Under the pieces are notes generated by a model. The model had not been told where the DNA came from. It searched no databases and saw only the letters and a list, made by a program, of their open reading frames with translations. A stretch of 64,000 nucleotides of DNA, taken from Lascolabacillus massiliensis. Its GTDB lineage: Bacteria; Bacteroidota; Bacteroidia; Bacteroidales; Dysgonomonadaceae. The stretch is from NCBI RefSeq assembly GCF_001282625.1, contig NZ_CTEJ01000002.1:560501-624500 (forward strand). The letters are read 5' to 3'. The translations under genes and the position numbers were made by a program. Below are positions 1-8,583 of the stretch, piece by piece (positions within the stretch are counted from its first letter, which is position 1; each line of letters starts with the position of its first letter).

Positions 1-198
1 GGTGGCGACGACTCAAGAGAAGAGTTAACAGTTGAAGTAAATGATCTTACTCCGCTCCTGTTGCTTTTTTCAGCAGTTGATGAGTATCACACACTTATAG
101 AAGATTTTCAATCTGAGTTTTACGACACTTTTACCATCCCGGATTATACCGACTATCTGCCTGACTCTCAGGGATTGAGAGCACCCCCTGTTTGCTGA
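1..198 (+). CDS. 3' end of a hypothetical protein (partial)
   Basis: Reading frame 1 is open from the window edge to a TGA at 196-198, giving 65 residues of a C-terminus. The end reads GLRAPPVC. From memory, a terminal GLRAPP motif occurs in small His-rich Bacteroidota proteins (DUF6769-like) found beside metal efflux genes, so that is a tentative suggestion. The 5' end is outside the window, so neither a signal peptide nor metal-binding residues can be checked. It runs in the same direction as the RND efflux genes that follow. Confidence 0.5.
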   Translation, partial: GGDDSREELTVEVNDLTPLLLLFSAVDEYHTLIEDFQSEFYDTFTIPDYTDYLPDSQGLRAPPVC

Positions 199-244
199 TT
201 TATCCAATTTAATTATCAAACTTCTTTATACAGCTTCTTTTTTA

Positions 245-279
245 GAGGAGGTACTTGAATGAAGTATAGGATAAACTGA
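245..279 (+). promoter_or_regulatory. Possible mini-ORF (MKYRIN) with strong SD upstream of the efflux adaptor
   Basis: GAGGAGGT at 245-252 stands 6 bases before an ATG at 259 that opens a six-codon frame (MKYRIN, stop 277-279). This ends 14 bases before the adaptor start. Strong Shine-Dalgarno sequences are uncommon in Bacteroidota, so it may be a translated leader or simply chance. No attenuator hairpin was seen. Confidence 0.2.
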
Positions 280-293
280 GTAAATAAACCAAA

Positions 294-1820
294 ATGAAAA
301 CATATTATATTTTTATTATTATATCAATTTTCGTGGCTTCATTTATTGGCTGCGGGAACAACAGTCATGAACATGATCATATTCATCACGTGAATGAGTA
401 TCTCCATCTGACATCATACACACCTGAATTTGAGGTGTATGTGACTGCCTCACCTCTTATTGCCGGTGAAGAGGCGCATGTTATGGCACATATAACCTTG
501 CTGGAGGATTTTAAACCGATGAATCAAGGGAGGGTGACTGTGAAACTAAACATGGGAAGTGAAACAGTATCACAAACACTTGAAAGTCCAACTCATGAAG
601 GAATATATGAGTTTGAAATTATACCGGCAGAAGCTGGAACAGGCATACTCTCCTTTGAGATTGAATCGTATGGTACAACAACAGTGGTGTCTATGGAGCC
701 TGTTGAGGTACATGCTGATATTCACGAGGCGGAGCATGAACATGCTGAAGCACACTCAGAAGGAGAAAACATTGCTGCCAGTGGAAACAGTGTAAACTTT
801 TCGAAGGAGCAGAGCTGGAAAATAGATTTCTCAACAGAGTTGGTTAAAGAGGAGACCATTGGTCAAATTATCCGTTCAGCAGGTCAAATAAGAAATAGAC
901 CGGAAAATGTACATGTAGTCTCTTCCTCAATGGGAGGTGTAATTCAGTTTACGGGAAGCAGCCTGTTTGCCGGGACTCAAGTGAATTCGGGACAATCACT
1001 TTTTACAATAGATGGTAGTTCAATGGCTGAAAACAACCTCTCTGTTCGCATTGCTGAAGCTGAAAGTGAGTACAATAGAGCAAAAGCAGAATATGAAAGA
1101 AAAGAGTTACTGGCTGCAGAACGTATCGCTTCGGAAAGTGAGCTGAATCAGGCCATGGCTGAGTTTAAACGTGCAGAAGCGAATTACAATAACCTTAGTA
1201 GAAACTTCAAAGCTGGCAGTCAGCAAGTCTCCTCCCCTATTTCGGGATACATAAATGAACTACTGGTAAAGAATGGTCAGTTTGTGAATGCAGGTGAACC
1301 TGTTATGACAATATCGAGGAATAACAGACTTATCATTCAAACTGAATTACAGTCTAGATATTATGACCAGCTTGATAATATCAATTCTGCGAACTTCAGG
1401 ATATTAAATAGTGATAAGATATTCTCACTTGATAAAATTGCTGCAGGTAACATACTATATAGCAGATCGGTTGATCTCAATAATCCACTTATTACGTTAA
1501 CCATTCAGCTTGATAAAGGGGAAGATTTGCTACCTGGCAGTATGGTTGATCTCTATCTGAAAACAGATGGGAATATGAGCGTGATAACTGTACCTAACGA
1601 ATCAATTGTGGAGGAGATGGGTAATTACTTCGTTTTTGTTCAACAGACACCGGAATTGTTTGAGAAGCGCCCCGTTTTGATTGGTGTTAATGATGGTAGA
1701 AGAACAGAAATCAAAGAGGGAGTTTTGGCAGGAGAAAGAGTAATAGCCAAAGGTGCTGTATTGGTGAAATTATCACAATCGGCAGGTGCAATCGATGTCC
1801 ATTCGGGTCATGTTCATTAA
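294..1820 (+). CDS. HME-RND efflux periplasmic adaptor (CusB/CzcB-like) lipoprotein
   Basis: Membrane-fusion subunit of a tripartite heavy-metal efflux pump, linking the inner-membrane RND pump to an outer-membrane channel. The N-terminus has a lipoprotein signal ending FIGCGNN, so the protein is probably anchored by lipid. Histidine clusters follow the lipobox (HEHDHIHH) and lie near residues 140-155 (HADIHEAEHEHAEAH), and the C-terminus is HSGHVH. The middle (about residues 200-330) has the usual lipoyl/coiled-coil hairpin, with a long E/A/K/R-rich helical stretch. The pump gene starts 17 bases downstream, so the two are an operon. No outer-membrane TolC-like gene is visible in the window. 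Metal specificity cannot be read, but the histidines suggest Zn, Co, Ni or Cu. Confidence 0.9.
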   Translation: MKTYYIFIIISIFVASFIGCGNNSHEHDHIHHVNEYLHLTSYTPEFEVYVTASPLIAGEEAHVMAHITLLEDFKPMNQGRVTVKLNMGSETVSQTLESPTHEGIYEFEIIPAEAGTGILSFEIESYGTTTVVSMEPVEVHADIHEAEHEHAEAHSEGENIAASGNSVNFSKEQSWKIDFSTELVKEETIGQIIRSAGQIRNRPENVHVVSSSMGGVIQFTGSSLFAGTQVNSGQSLFTIDGSSMAENNLSVRIAEAESEYNRAKAEYERKELLAAERIASESELNQAMAEFKRAEANYNNLSRNFKAGSQQVSSPISGYINELLVKNGQFVNAGEPVMTISRNNRLIIQTELQSRYYDQLDNINSANFRILNSDKIFSLDKIAAGNILYSRSVDLNNPLITLTIQLDKGEDLLPGSMVDLYLKTDGNMSVITVPNESIVEEMGNYFVFVQQTPELFEKRPVLIGVNDGRRTEIKEGVLAGERVIAKGAVLVKLSQSAGAIDVHSGHVH

Positions 1821-1837
1821 TATTAAGGAAGTAAGCT

Positions 1838-4800
1838 ATGCTAAATAAAATTATACACTTCTCTCTTAATAACAGGCTCTTTATTCTGCTTGCAGCAATT
1901 CTGCTTATAGTTGGGGGACTATATATTTCTCAGGATATGGAGGTTGATGTATTTCCTGATCTCACTGCCCCTACCGTTGTGGTTATGACCGATGCTCAGG
2001 GTATGTCGGCCGAAGAGGTGGAACGTCTGGTTACCTTTCATATAGAGACAGCAATGAATGGCGCTACTGATGTAAGGCGAGTAAGATCAACATCAGCACA
2101 GGGTTCATCATTTGTATGGGTGGAGTTCGACTGGGGTGCTGATATATATAAAACGCGACAGGTAGTGAGTGAGAAGCTTGTAACACTTGGAGATGTTTTG
2201 CCTGAAGGTGTAATCCCGGTTCTTGCTCCTCAATCTAGTGTTATGGGTGAGATACTTTTTATAGGTATGCAGAGCGACAGCACTTCGCAAATGGAACTGC
2301 GCACACTAGCCGAGTGGGTTGTTAAGCCTGCTATCCTGGCAACAGGTGGTGTTTCGCAGGTTACCATTATTGGAGGTGATTACAAACAATATCAGATACT
2401 TGCAGATCCTCAACTGATGAATTTGTATGGTGTTACAATGGAAGAACTCACTAAAGCCGGTGCTTCAATGAGCAGTAACTCAAACGGTGGGGTTCTGAGG
2501 GATTATGGCAATGAGTATGCTTTAAGAGGTATAGCCCGCACAAACAGTATAGATGAGTTAAAAAACACTTATATTAAGACTGTGAATGGTAGTCCCATTT
2601 TGCTATCTGATGTTGCTGAACTGAAAATTGGAAGTGCTGTAAAGATGGGACATGCATCTATGAATGGCAAGCCTGCAGTAATAATATCAGTATCAAAACA
2701 ACCTCATATAAATACTCTTGCGGTTACTGAAAATATTGAGCGGAATCTAGAAGAGATAAGAAAAACATTCCCTGCAGATGTGAAGATGGACAGTGAGATT
2801 TTCCGTCAGGCTGATTTTATTGAAGCTTCGGTAAACAATGTGGGCAAAGCGCTTTTAGAGGGTGCGCTGTTTGTGATAATTGTACTCTTCCTCTTCCTTG
2901 GAAGTGGTAGAACTACAATAATATCTGTTGTTGCTATTCCATTATCGCTTCTGGGAACCATAATTGTACTTCACTATTTGGGAATGAACATCAACACTAT
3001 GACACTTGGTGGAATGGCTATAGCAATTGGTTCTCTGGTGGATGATGCAGTAATCGATGTGGAGAATGTGTATAAACGATTGCGTCAGAATTATAGATTG
3101 CCTGAAACTGAACGCAAACCTGTGCTTGATGTGGTTTTTAACGCATCAGTAGAGATTCGTGCTTCCATACTCAATGCAACATTTATAATTATTGCATCAT
3201 TTGTGCCGCTATTCTTCCTTTCAGGAATGGAGGGCCGAATGCTGAAACCACTTGGCATTGCATATTTAGTTTCTCTCACGATGTCTCTCATTATAGCTAT
3301 GACCGTGACGCCATTGATGTGCAGGTTACTGTTGACAAATGAAAAATATCTCGAGAAAAAACAGAAAGACAACTGGCTTACCCGCAGATTATCATCGGCA
3401 TATAAAAGAACTCTCTCCATTGCACTGAATAATAAAAGAAAGGTACTTTATCCAGCATTTGCACTGTTTATTATAGCTTTAGGTTTATTCTTCACACTTG
3501 GACAGAGCTTCCTCCCGGAATTTAATGAGGGCTCGCTGGTAATTACTGCAGTTACCAAACCTGGAATTTCTCTGGATGAAAACAATAAACTTGGCAATCT
3601 GATAGAATCAGAACTGCTCGATATTCCAGAAGTTACCAGCACAGCCAGGAGAACAGGTCGCGGTGAGCTTGACGAACATGCACAGTCGGCAAACAGTGCT
3701 GAGATTGAGGTTAACTTTGACCTGATAGATAGAAGCAGGAAAGATTTTTTAGCAGATGTTCGCTCCAGACTTGCTAACATTCCTGGAGTAGTAACATCTG
3801 TTGGTCAGCCCCTGGGACATAGAATTGACCACATGCTGTCAGGTACTCAGGCAAATATCGCGATAAAGATTTTTGGATCCGATCTTAGCTCACTATTCAT
3901 GATGGGCAATCAGATAAAGAATTCAATTCAGGAAATTGAAGGTGTTGTGGATGTGGCAGTTGAACAACAAACAGAGGTTCCTCAGCTGCAGTTAAGAGCC
4001 AACCGGCTTATGCTGGCAAAATATGGAATAACGATAGATGATTTCAACCGATTCATAAATCTTGCTTTCCCCGGTGAGAAACTTGCCGATATTTACGAGG
4101 GAGAGCGAAGCTTTGATCTGGTAATCAAGCTCAACGACAATTATACAACTAATATAGAGCAGGTAAAATCTGCACTTATTGATACAGGTTTTGGCGGAAA
4201 AGTACCAATTGAAGAGGTTGCCGAGATTGTATCTGTTGGAGGACCAAACAGTATTAGTCGCGAGAATGTGCAGCGTAAGATAGTTGTTTCGGCAAATGTT
4301 TCATCAGGATATGACCTGAATGGTGCGGTTAATATGATCAGAAACAGGATAAACAGTGAGATTACACTACCTGAAGGTTACAGAATAGAGTACGGGGGAC
4401 AGTTTGAGAATGCATCAAAGGCATCGCGTACACTTTTCATAACCTCAACACTTGCAATTTTGGTTATATTCCTGCTATTGTTTGGTGAATTCAAGGATCT
4501 GACACTTTCAGGCATCATTTTAATTAATCTGCCTCTTGCCCTTATTGGTGGCGTTTTTGCGCTATTGTTAACGTCAGGTACCGTAAGCATTCCCTCAATC
4601 ATAGGATTTATAACACTTTTTGGAATTGCAACCCGCAATGGGATTCTGCTCGTTTCCCGATATGAGCATATGAGGCAGGATGGTGAAAATCTTCACGACA
4701 CAGTATTAAAAGGTTCAGCTGACAGACTAAATCCTATCCTTATGACTGCAATAACTTCTGCCTTGGCTCTTATACCACTTGTATTTCAAGGAGATAAGCC

Positions 4801-4957
4801 GGGCAATGAAATACAGAGTCCTATGGCTGTAGTTGTTTTGGGTGGATTAATTACTTCCACTTTGCTTAATATTTATATAATTCCAATTGTATATGAGGTA
4901 ATTCAGAAAAGAAGATCGAGGAAAATAAATAAGTTGATAGTTAAGAAGGTGAAATAA
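1838..4957 (+). CDS. HME-family RND heavy-metal efflux pump (CusA/CzcA-like)
   Basis: Inner-membrane proton-driven exporter of metal ions, 1039 residues, the usual full length for the family. It shows the RND plan: TM1 near residues 10-30, a periplasmic loop (VDVFPDLTAPTVVV), a TM2-TM6 block at about 335-490, a second loop, and a final TM block from about 865. TM4 carries GSLVDDAVIDVENVYKRLR, with the acidic residues expected for proton relay in the HME group. It lies directly after the adaptor gene and the two are probably translated together. The exported metal is not decided by the sequence. Confidence 0.93.
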   Translation: MLNKIIHFSLNNRLFILLAAILLIVGGLYISQDMEVDVFPDLTAPTVVVMTDAQGMSAEEVERLVTFHIETAMNGATDVRRVRSTSAQGSSFVWVEFDWGADIYKTRQVVSEKLVTLGDVLPEGVIPVLAPQSSVMGEILFIGMQSDSTSQMELRTLAEWVVKPAILATGGVSQVTIIGGDYKQYQILADPQLMNLYGVTMEELTKAGASMSSNSNGGVLRDYGNEYALRGIARTNSIDELKNTYIKTVNGSPILLSDVAELKIGSAVKMGHASMNGKPAVIISVSKQPHINTLAVTENIERNLEEIRKTFPADVKMDSEIFRQADFIEASVNNVGKALLEGALFVIIVLFLFLGSGRTTIISVVAIPLSLLGTIIVLHYLGMNINTMTLGGMAIAIGSLVDDAVIDVENVYKRLRQNYRLPETERKPVLDVVFNASVEIRASILNATFIIIASFVPLFFLSGMEGRMLKPLGIAYLVSLTMSLIIAMTVTPLMCRLLLTNEKYLEKKQKDNWLTRRLSSAYKRTLSIALNNKRKVLYPAFALFIIALGLFFTLGQSFLPEFNEGSLVITAVTKPGISLDENNKLGNLIESELLDIPEVTSTARRTGRGELDEHAQSANSAEIEVNFDLIDRSRKDFLADVRSRLANIPGVVTSVGQPLGHRIDHMLSGTQANIAIKIFGSDLSSLFMMGNQIKNSIQEIEGVVDVAVEQQTEVPQLQLRANRLMLAKYGITIDDFNRFINLAFPGEKLADIYEGERSFDLVIKLNDNYTTNIEQVKSALIDTGFGGKVPIEEVAEIVSVGGPNSISRENVQRKIVVSANVSSGYDLNGAVNMIRNRINSEITLPEGYRIEYGGQFENASKASRTLFITSTLAILVIFLLLFGEFKDLTLSGIILINLPLALIGGVFALLLTSGTVSIPSIIGFITLFGIATRNGILLVSRYEHMRQDGENLHDTVLKGSADRLNPILMTAITSALALIPLVFQGDKPGNEIQSPMAVVVLGGLITSTLLNIYIIPIVYEVIQKRRSRKINKLIVKKVK

Positions 4958-4964
4958 ATACCTT

Positions 4965-6206
4965 TCAATTGGAGTTATACGGTCCATGAACTGCTATAAC
5001 CTTGTACTCTTCAGATGAGTCATCCAATATATATATCATGTAGGTATCGCCACCCGGACTTACCCTTACTACAATATGTCCCCGCTGACTTTTCAGCTTG
5101 TCAATTGTAGGACCAATCACTACCTGTGCTTCATCCATAATATATGTTGCAAAAACATCGCGGGGACCAGGATATAACTCTGTTGACAACATCCCTAATA
5201 GTGCATTTGATGAAGGGTGAGTTGGACAGGAGGCCTGGATAATATGAACCCTGGGGCGGGTAGCCTTCAGGAAAGAATCTCCCATTGCATTAAGATATGC
5301 ATGATGGTTTGCGATACAGACATCAACAGGACCTGTAACCAAACCTATAGGAGTTTCTATATCCCTCCAGTCATAAGGTTCTGCAGTAGAGATATCTCCC
5401 CCATTGAAATAGTCGAACCTTCCATAAGATAGCCTGAAAGCAATGCTGTTTATATTCTCAGAAGGATATTCCTGCGGTGTCAAACTCTCAAGTGATGGAA
5501 AATGATTTCTGACATTTGTAGAAAATCCTGTCCAAATAACACCGTTTGCTGCTATATTACGTATCTCAAAATTATTGTATTTGTCAGGTCTGTTTACCAT
5601 AGTCAGCTGGTCATTGTAACCAACACGCAATTTTTCATATACTATTCCATTATTCTGTACCTGCCAATCTACAAAATTCCTGTAGTTTTCAAAGTAATCA
5701 TCTTTAGGAGTAAGAAAATCCCACCCACGGTCTACTATCTTTGAAAATTTAACAAGATCACCAACTTGGGTGATTCCTGTCACTTTGTATGGTCCATTTT
5801 TAGAGTCTGTTACCCCGGGATACTGAAGATCTCCCATATGGTCGCTATGAAAATGGGTTAGAAGTATGTAATCAATTTTCTTTACCGGTTGTCCTTCCAT
5901 CATTTGAAGAATATATCTGGATATCCATTCTCCCGGCATCCTGCTTGCGTTTGGCTGTGGATTTGGTCTTGGTGGTCTTACACGTGAAGAGGAACCGGCA
6001 TCAACCAGCATAGTTGTTCCATCAGGGAAAATGAAAAATGATGATTCACCTTTGCCTGTATTAATATGATGTATATCCAGATAACCTTCAGACCAGGCGG
6101 GTAAAGTACTTCCTACCTGTGCATGTAACTCACTATAGGTAAACAGCACTAAAAAAATGGAACAGATAACAGATAATTTCAATGAGCAAGGATTTCCTTT
6201 TACCAT
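4965..6206 (-). CDS. Secreted metallo-beta-lactamase-fold hydrolase
   Basis: 413 residues with a signal peptide (hydrophobic run SVICSIFLVLFTYS, cleavage probably after ELHAQ). The MBL metal-binding motif HFHSDHMGD is near residue 118, preceded by LVDAGSSS. A later acidic/histidine site is in FNGGDIS, and IANHHAY may supply the remaining ligands. The layout resembles the stand-alone ComEC/Rec2-type MBL domain group. The natural substrate is unknown. It is convergent with the RND pump gene, with only 7 bases between the stops. Confidence 0.8.
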   Translation of the reverse strand: MVKGNPCSLKLSVICSIFLVLFTYSELHAQVGSTLPAWSEGYLDIHHINTGKGESSFFIFPDGTTMLVDAGSSSRVRPPRPNPQPNASRMPGEWISRYILQMMEGQPVKKIDYILLTHFHSDHMGDLQYPGVTDSKNGPYKVTGITQVGDLVKFSKIVDRGWDFLTPKDDYFENYRNFVDWQVQNNGIVYEKLRVGYNDQLTMVNRPDKYNNFEIRNIAANGVIWTGFSTNVRNHFPSLESLTPQEYPSENINSIAFRLSYGRFDYFNGGDISTAEPYDWRDIETPIGLVTGPVDVCIANHHAYLNAMGDSFLKATRPRVHIIQASCPTHPSSNALLGMLSTELYPGPRDVFATYIMDEAQVVIGPTIDKLKSQRGHIVVRVSPGGDTYMIYILDDSSEEYKVIAVHGPYNSN

Positions 6207-6319
6207 ATCTACATAGTATTAATTAATTATTCAAACTTCATTAACTGATTCGGAAAACGAATTTACTGAAAACTCAATCGAAAACAATGAAAATAAGCAG
6301 TGATTTACTTAAAGTTAAT

Positions 6320-6604
6320 CTATAAATTCAAATATGATTTTAAATTCTCAATATACTCTTCCATTGCCAGTTTTCCTTCCTCAGTCAACCTACATGTAGT
6401 ACGAGTCTTTTTTCCCACGAACTCTTTGGTTATCTTAATATATCCGGCACTGCTTAGTTTATCCAGCTGTACACTTATATTTCCTGATGTAGCATTTGTC
6501 TTTTCTTTCAGATAACTGAAATCAGCCTCCTCTACCGAAACAAGCAGAGTCATGATAGCCAGTCGGAGTTGGGAATGTATAAGCGGGTTTAGTTCTTTCA
6601 GCAT
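6320..6604 (-). CDS. Small winged-helix transcriptional regulator
   Basis: 94 residues made almost entirely of one winged-helix domain: helix-turn-helix around LKEKTNATSGNISVQLDKLS and a wing around FVGKKTRTTCRLTEEGK. It fits the HTH_34/MarR-like group of short Bacteroidota regulators that are usually co-transcribed with a membrane protein. Here its ATG overlaps the TGA of exactly such a membrane-protein gene (ATGCTGA). That partner is broken, so the regulator may have lost both its partner and its original promoter. Confidence 0.8.
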   Translation of the reverse strand: MLKELNPLIHSQLRLAIMTLLVSVEEADFSYLKEKTNATSGNISVQLDKLSSAGYIKITKEFVGKKTRTTCRLTEEGKLAMEEYIENLKSYLNL

Positions 6605-6946
6605 GATTCTTTTGCTTTATTATTTAGTATATACCCTGGTATAACCATCATTATTAAAAAGGAGGCTCCGAAAAGCAAATTCCACCAATCAAATACTGAT
6701 GTGTCAGTTATCAATGAAGCAAGCATATAGATTGCAACTACAAAAGCAGCAAGTGGTGTATAAATCATTAGTTCGATTATGAGTCATATGCACCAATAAG
6801 TAAATTACCACTGCCAGGATTACAGCCGGATAACCATAATACAACAAGATGTTACCACTGCCTATTTCCATATTTTTTTTGCTCTGTTGAATCATCTGAG
6901 AGATTAGTTCTAAACTATCTTTCTCTGTAAAGCTATTCTTTTCCAT
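6598..6946 (-). pseudogene. Decayed membrane-protein gene (internal deletion plus frameshift)
   Basis: The 5' part encodes a soluble start (MEKNSFTEKDSLELISQMIQ) and one membrane helix (YPAVILAVVIYLLV), then runs out of frame near 6760-6785 into a Cys-rich nonsense tail. In the next frame the sequence continues as a second helix and a typical end (SVFDWWNLLFGASFLIMMVI, PGYILNNK), stopping at 6598 inside the regulator start. Relatives I recall are about 190-200 residues with several helices. Only about 110 codons are left here, so roughly the middle 80-100 are missing. The 5' end sits 13 bases from the mobile element, so the native promoter was probably lost. Confidence 0.75.
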
Positions 6947-6958
6947 ATAAGTAATATT

Positions 6959-7318
6959 ATGGATGTTATTACAATAGAATCGAAAGCATTTAAGGAACTG
7001 GAAGAAAAGATTAATGCTATTGCTGATTATATATTTAATAAGCAGGAAGCAGAAAATATCAACGAAGATGAAATATGGGTAGACAGTTACGAAGTCTGCA
7101 CATTCCTGAAAATAAGCGCAAAAACATTACAAAGGCTACGAGTGGCAGGAACAATCACCTACTCCAATATTAGAGGGCGATATTTTTATAAAATCGGAGA
7201 GATAAAGCGAATGTTAGAAGAGCGGTTGATCAGAAGTAATACAGAATGTTTAAAAGACTTGGTAACAAATCATAAGTTTTATGTTAAGGAAAGAAGAAAT
7301 CTTAGAAAGAACAAGTAA
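6959..7318 (+). CDS. Xis-like helix-turn-helix protein, copy 1
   Basis: 119 residues. The N-terminal half is helical and the C-terminal half has an HTH_17/excisionase-type domain (YEVCTFLKISAKTLQRLRVA, then a wing GRYFYKIGEIKRML). Proteins of this kind precede the primase in Bacteroides mobile elements and resemble the Xis2c/Xis2d group. A close relative lies at 12344. It overlaps the following primase fragment by 38 bases, the same arrangement as in the intact copy. The gene itself is intact, but its downstream partner is broken. Confidence 0.8.
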   Translation: MDVITIESKAFKELEEKINAIADYIFNKQEAENINEDEIWVDSYEVCTFLKISAKTLQRLRVAGTITYSNIRGRYFYKIGEIKRMLEERLIRSNTECLKDLVTNHKFYVKERRNLRKNK

Positions 7319-7995
7319 CGGACTTAATGTTTTCAAGCATTACATTACTTGCCAGTGGCGTGTAGGACGTAATTTCTTCAATCCTTTGTATGAGGATAGA
7401 AAAGCTTCCTGTAATATCTATTTTGATCGAAAAACCGGAACGTATAAACTAAAAGACTTTGGTAATGATGAATATAGCGGAGATTGTTTCTTCTTCGTTG
7501 GTAAATTGAAAGGGCTTAACTGTAATAATTCCAATGATTTTATAGAAATACTAAAAACGATTAACCAAGAACTGTCATTGGGATTATCAGAAGAAATAGA
7601 CATTCCAATACAATTAGATCCTGCACCAGCGACTCTAATTCCTGACAAGAAATCTAAACCATACAGTTTTCAAGAACAAGGGTTCACTCGAAAAGAAATG
7701 GAATATTGGCAACAATATGGTATTAACATTGAGACATTAGCACTATATAAAGTTTGCTCCATCAGGGAGTTCAAAAGTGTGAACAACGAGAATCAACCTT
7801 ATTCTATCGTTTCATCATTAACAGAACCAATCTTCGGGTACAATAATAAACATTATATAAAACTGTATCGTCCATTTTCTAAAATACGATTCCTATATGG
7901 TGGAGATATTGGTAAAAATTATTGCTTCGGACTCGAACAATTACCTGCTAAAGGTGATACAGTCTTTATTACGGGGGTGAGAAAGATGTTCTTCT
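7281..7995 (+). pseudogene. Truncated primase/ATPase gene, copy 1
   Basis: It matches the first 230-odd residues of the intact primase at 12666 (start MLRKEEILERT, then CHC2-like region GRNFFNPLYEDRKASCNIYF). In the toprim start, where the intact copy reads VFITGGEKDVL, this copy has one G too few in the run at 7973-7977, so the frame shifts to GVRKMFFC. Homology then stops at about 7990-7995, where a dihydrofolate-reductase-like sequence begins. The toprim and RecA-like domains are missing, so no primase activity is expected. Confidence 0.85.
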
Positions 7996-8391
7996 GTAGA
8001 TACTGTTATCATGGGAGGAAGAACTTATCATGAATTATCATGCATGGATATTTTATGGCCATACAAGGATAAGAAAACTTTTGTGGTATCTCATAAAGCG
8101 ATAGATACAAAAGAAAACATAGAGTTTATAACAGATAATATTATCGAACGAATATCTGATCTCAAAAATAGAAGCAGTCAGGATATTTGGCTAGCTGGTG
8201 GTGGAGAATTAATCACCATGTGCATAAATGCAGGCTTGGTTGATGAGATGCAAATCTGCTACATCCCCGTAATTTTAGGTTCAGGCATTCCATTGTTTCC
8301 CAGCAACCCCAAAGAATCTAATTGGGAATTGAGAGAAAATATTGCCTACGCTTCCGGCATTATAAAATTGAGTTATAGACTATTGAGATAA
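7996..8391 (+). pseudogene. 5'-truncated dihydrofolate reductase family (RibD C-terminal-like) gene
   Basis: From 7996 the frame reads VDTVIMGGRTYHELS and continues to a stop at 8391, with the family motifs DIWLAGGGELI and VILGSGIPLF. Family members I know are about 170-185 residues and begin with a strand such as KLYIAISLDGFIA. Here about the first 45 residues, with part of the cofactor site, are missing. An ATG at 8011 could start a 126-residue product, but it would lack the N-terminal strand. Such genes are frequent cargo next to resistance genes. Confidence 0.8.
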
Positions 8392-8424
8392 TCACGTATG
8401 TAGCATTTTGAAGAAATGGTTAGG

Positions 8425-8451
8425 TTTATTCGACTATTATTCATACATTTG
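8425..8451 (+). promoter_or_regulatory. Promoter of the ABC-F gene
   Basis: TACATTTG at 8444-8451 fits the Bacteroidota -7 box TAnnTTTG. TTTA at 8425-8428 is a possible weak -33 box, 15 bases upstream of the -7 box. Transcription would begin near 8457, giving a leader of about 125 bases before the ABC-F start. Confidence 0.55.
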
Positions 8452-8474
8452 CAATCGAATTTAAAAATACTCTG

Positions 8475-8583
8475 ATGAAAATAAACAATTAATAATTGGT
8501 TTTAATTAAACCGACACCATAGAGTTCTACATACCTTCGGTTTAATCCGATTCCTCTTTGGAATCACTATTAATTGTTGCAAA
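8475..8583 (+). promoter_or_regulatory. Attenuator-like leader with uORF MKINN
   Basis: A five-codon ORF (ATG 8475, stop 8490-8492, MKINN) is followed by inverted repeats that compete with each other. AACAATTAAT (8484-8493, within the uORF) pairs with ATTAATTGTT (8569-8578, next to the ABC-F start). GGTTTTAATTAAACC (8498-8512) folds on itself. TTAAACCG (8506-8513) pairs with CGGTTTAA (8538-8545). GATTCC (8549-8554) pairs with GGAATC (8560-8565). The outer pairing would hide the translation start. A ribosome stalled on MKINN would free it, as in known drug-inducible leaders. The mechanism is inferred. Confidence 0.6.

Noticed and set aside
6320-6604. ArsR-type regulator of the metal efflux genes
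   Set aside because: It lacks an ArsR metal-binding motif and is paired by overlap with the decayed membrane protein gene instead.
7281-8033. A 250-residue intact protein
   Set aside because: It is the primase start followed by out-of-frame sequence after a G loss and a junction, so I list it as a pseudogene.
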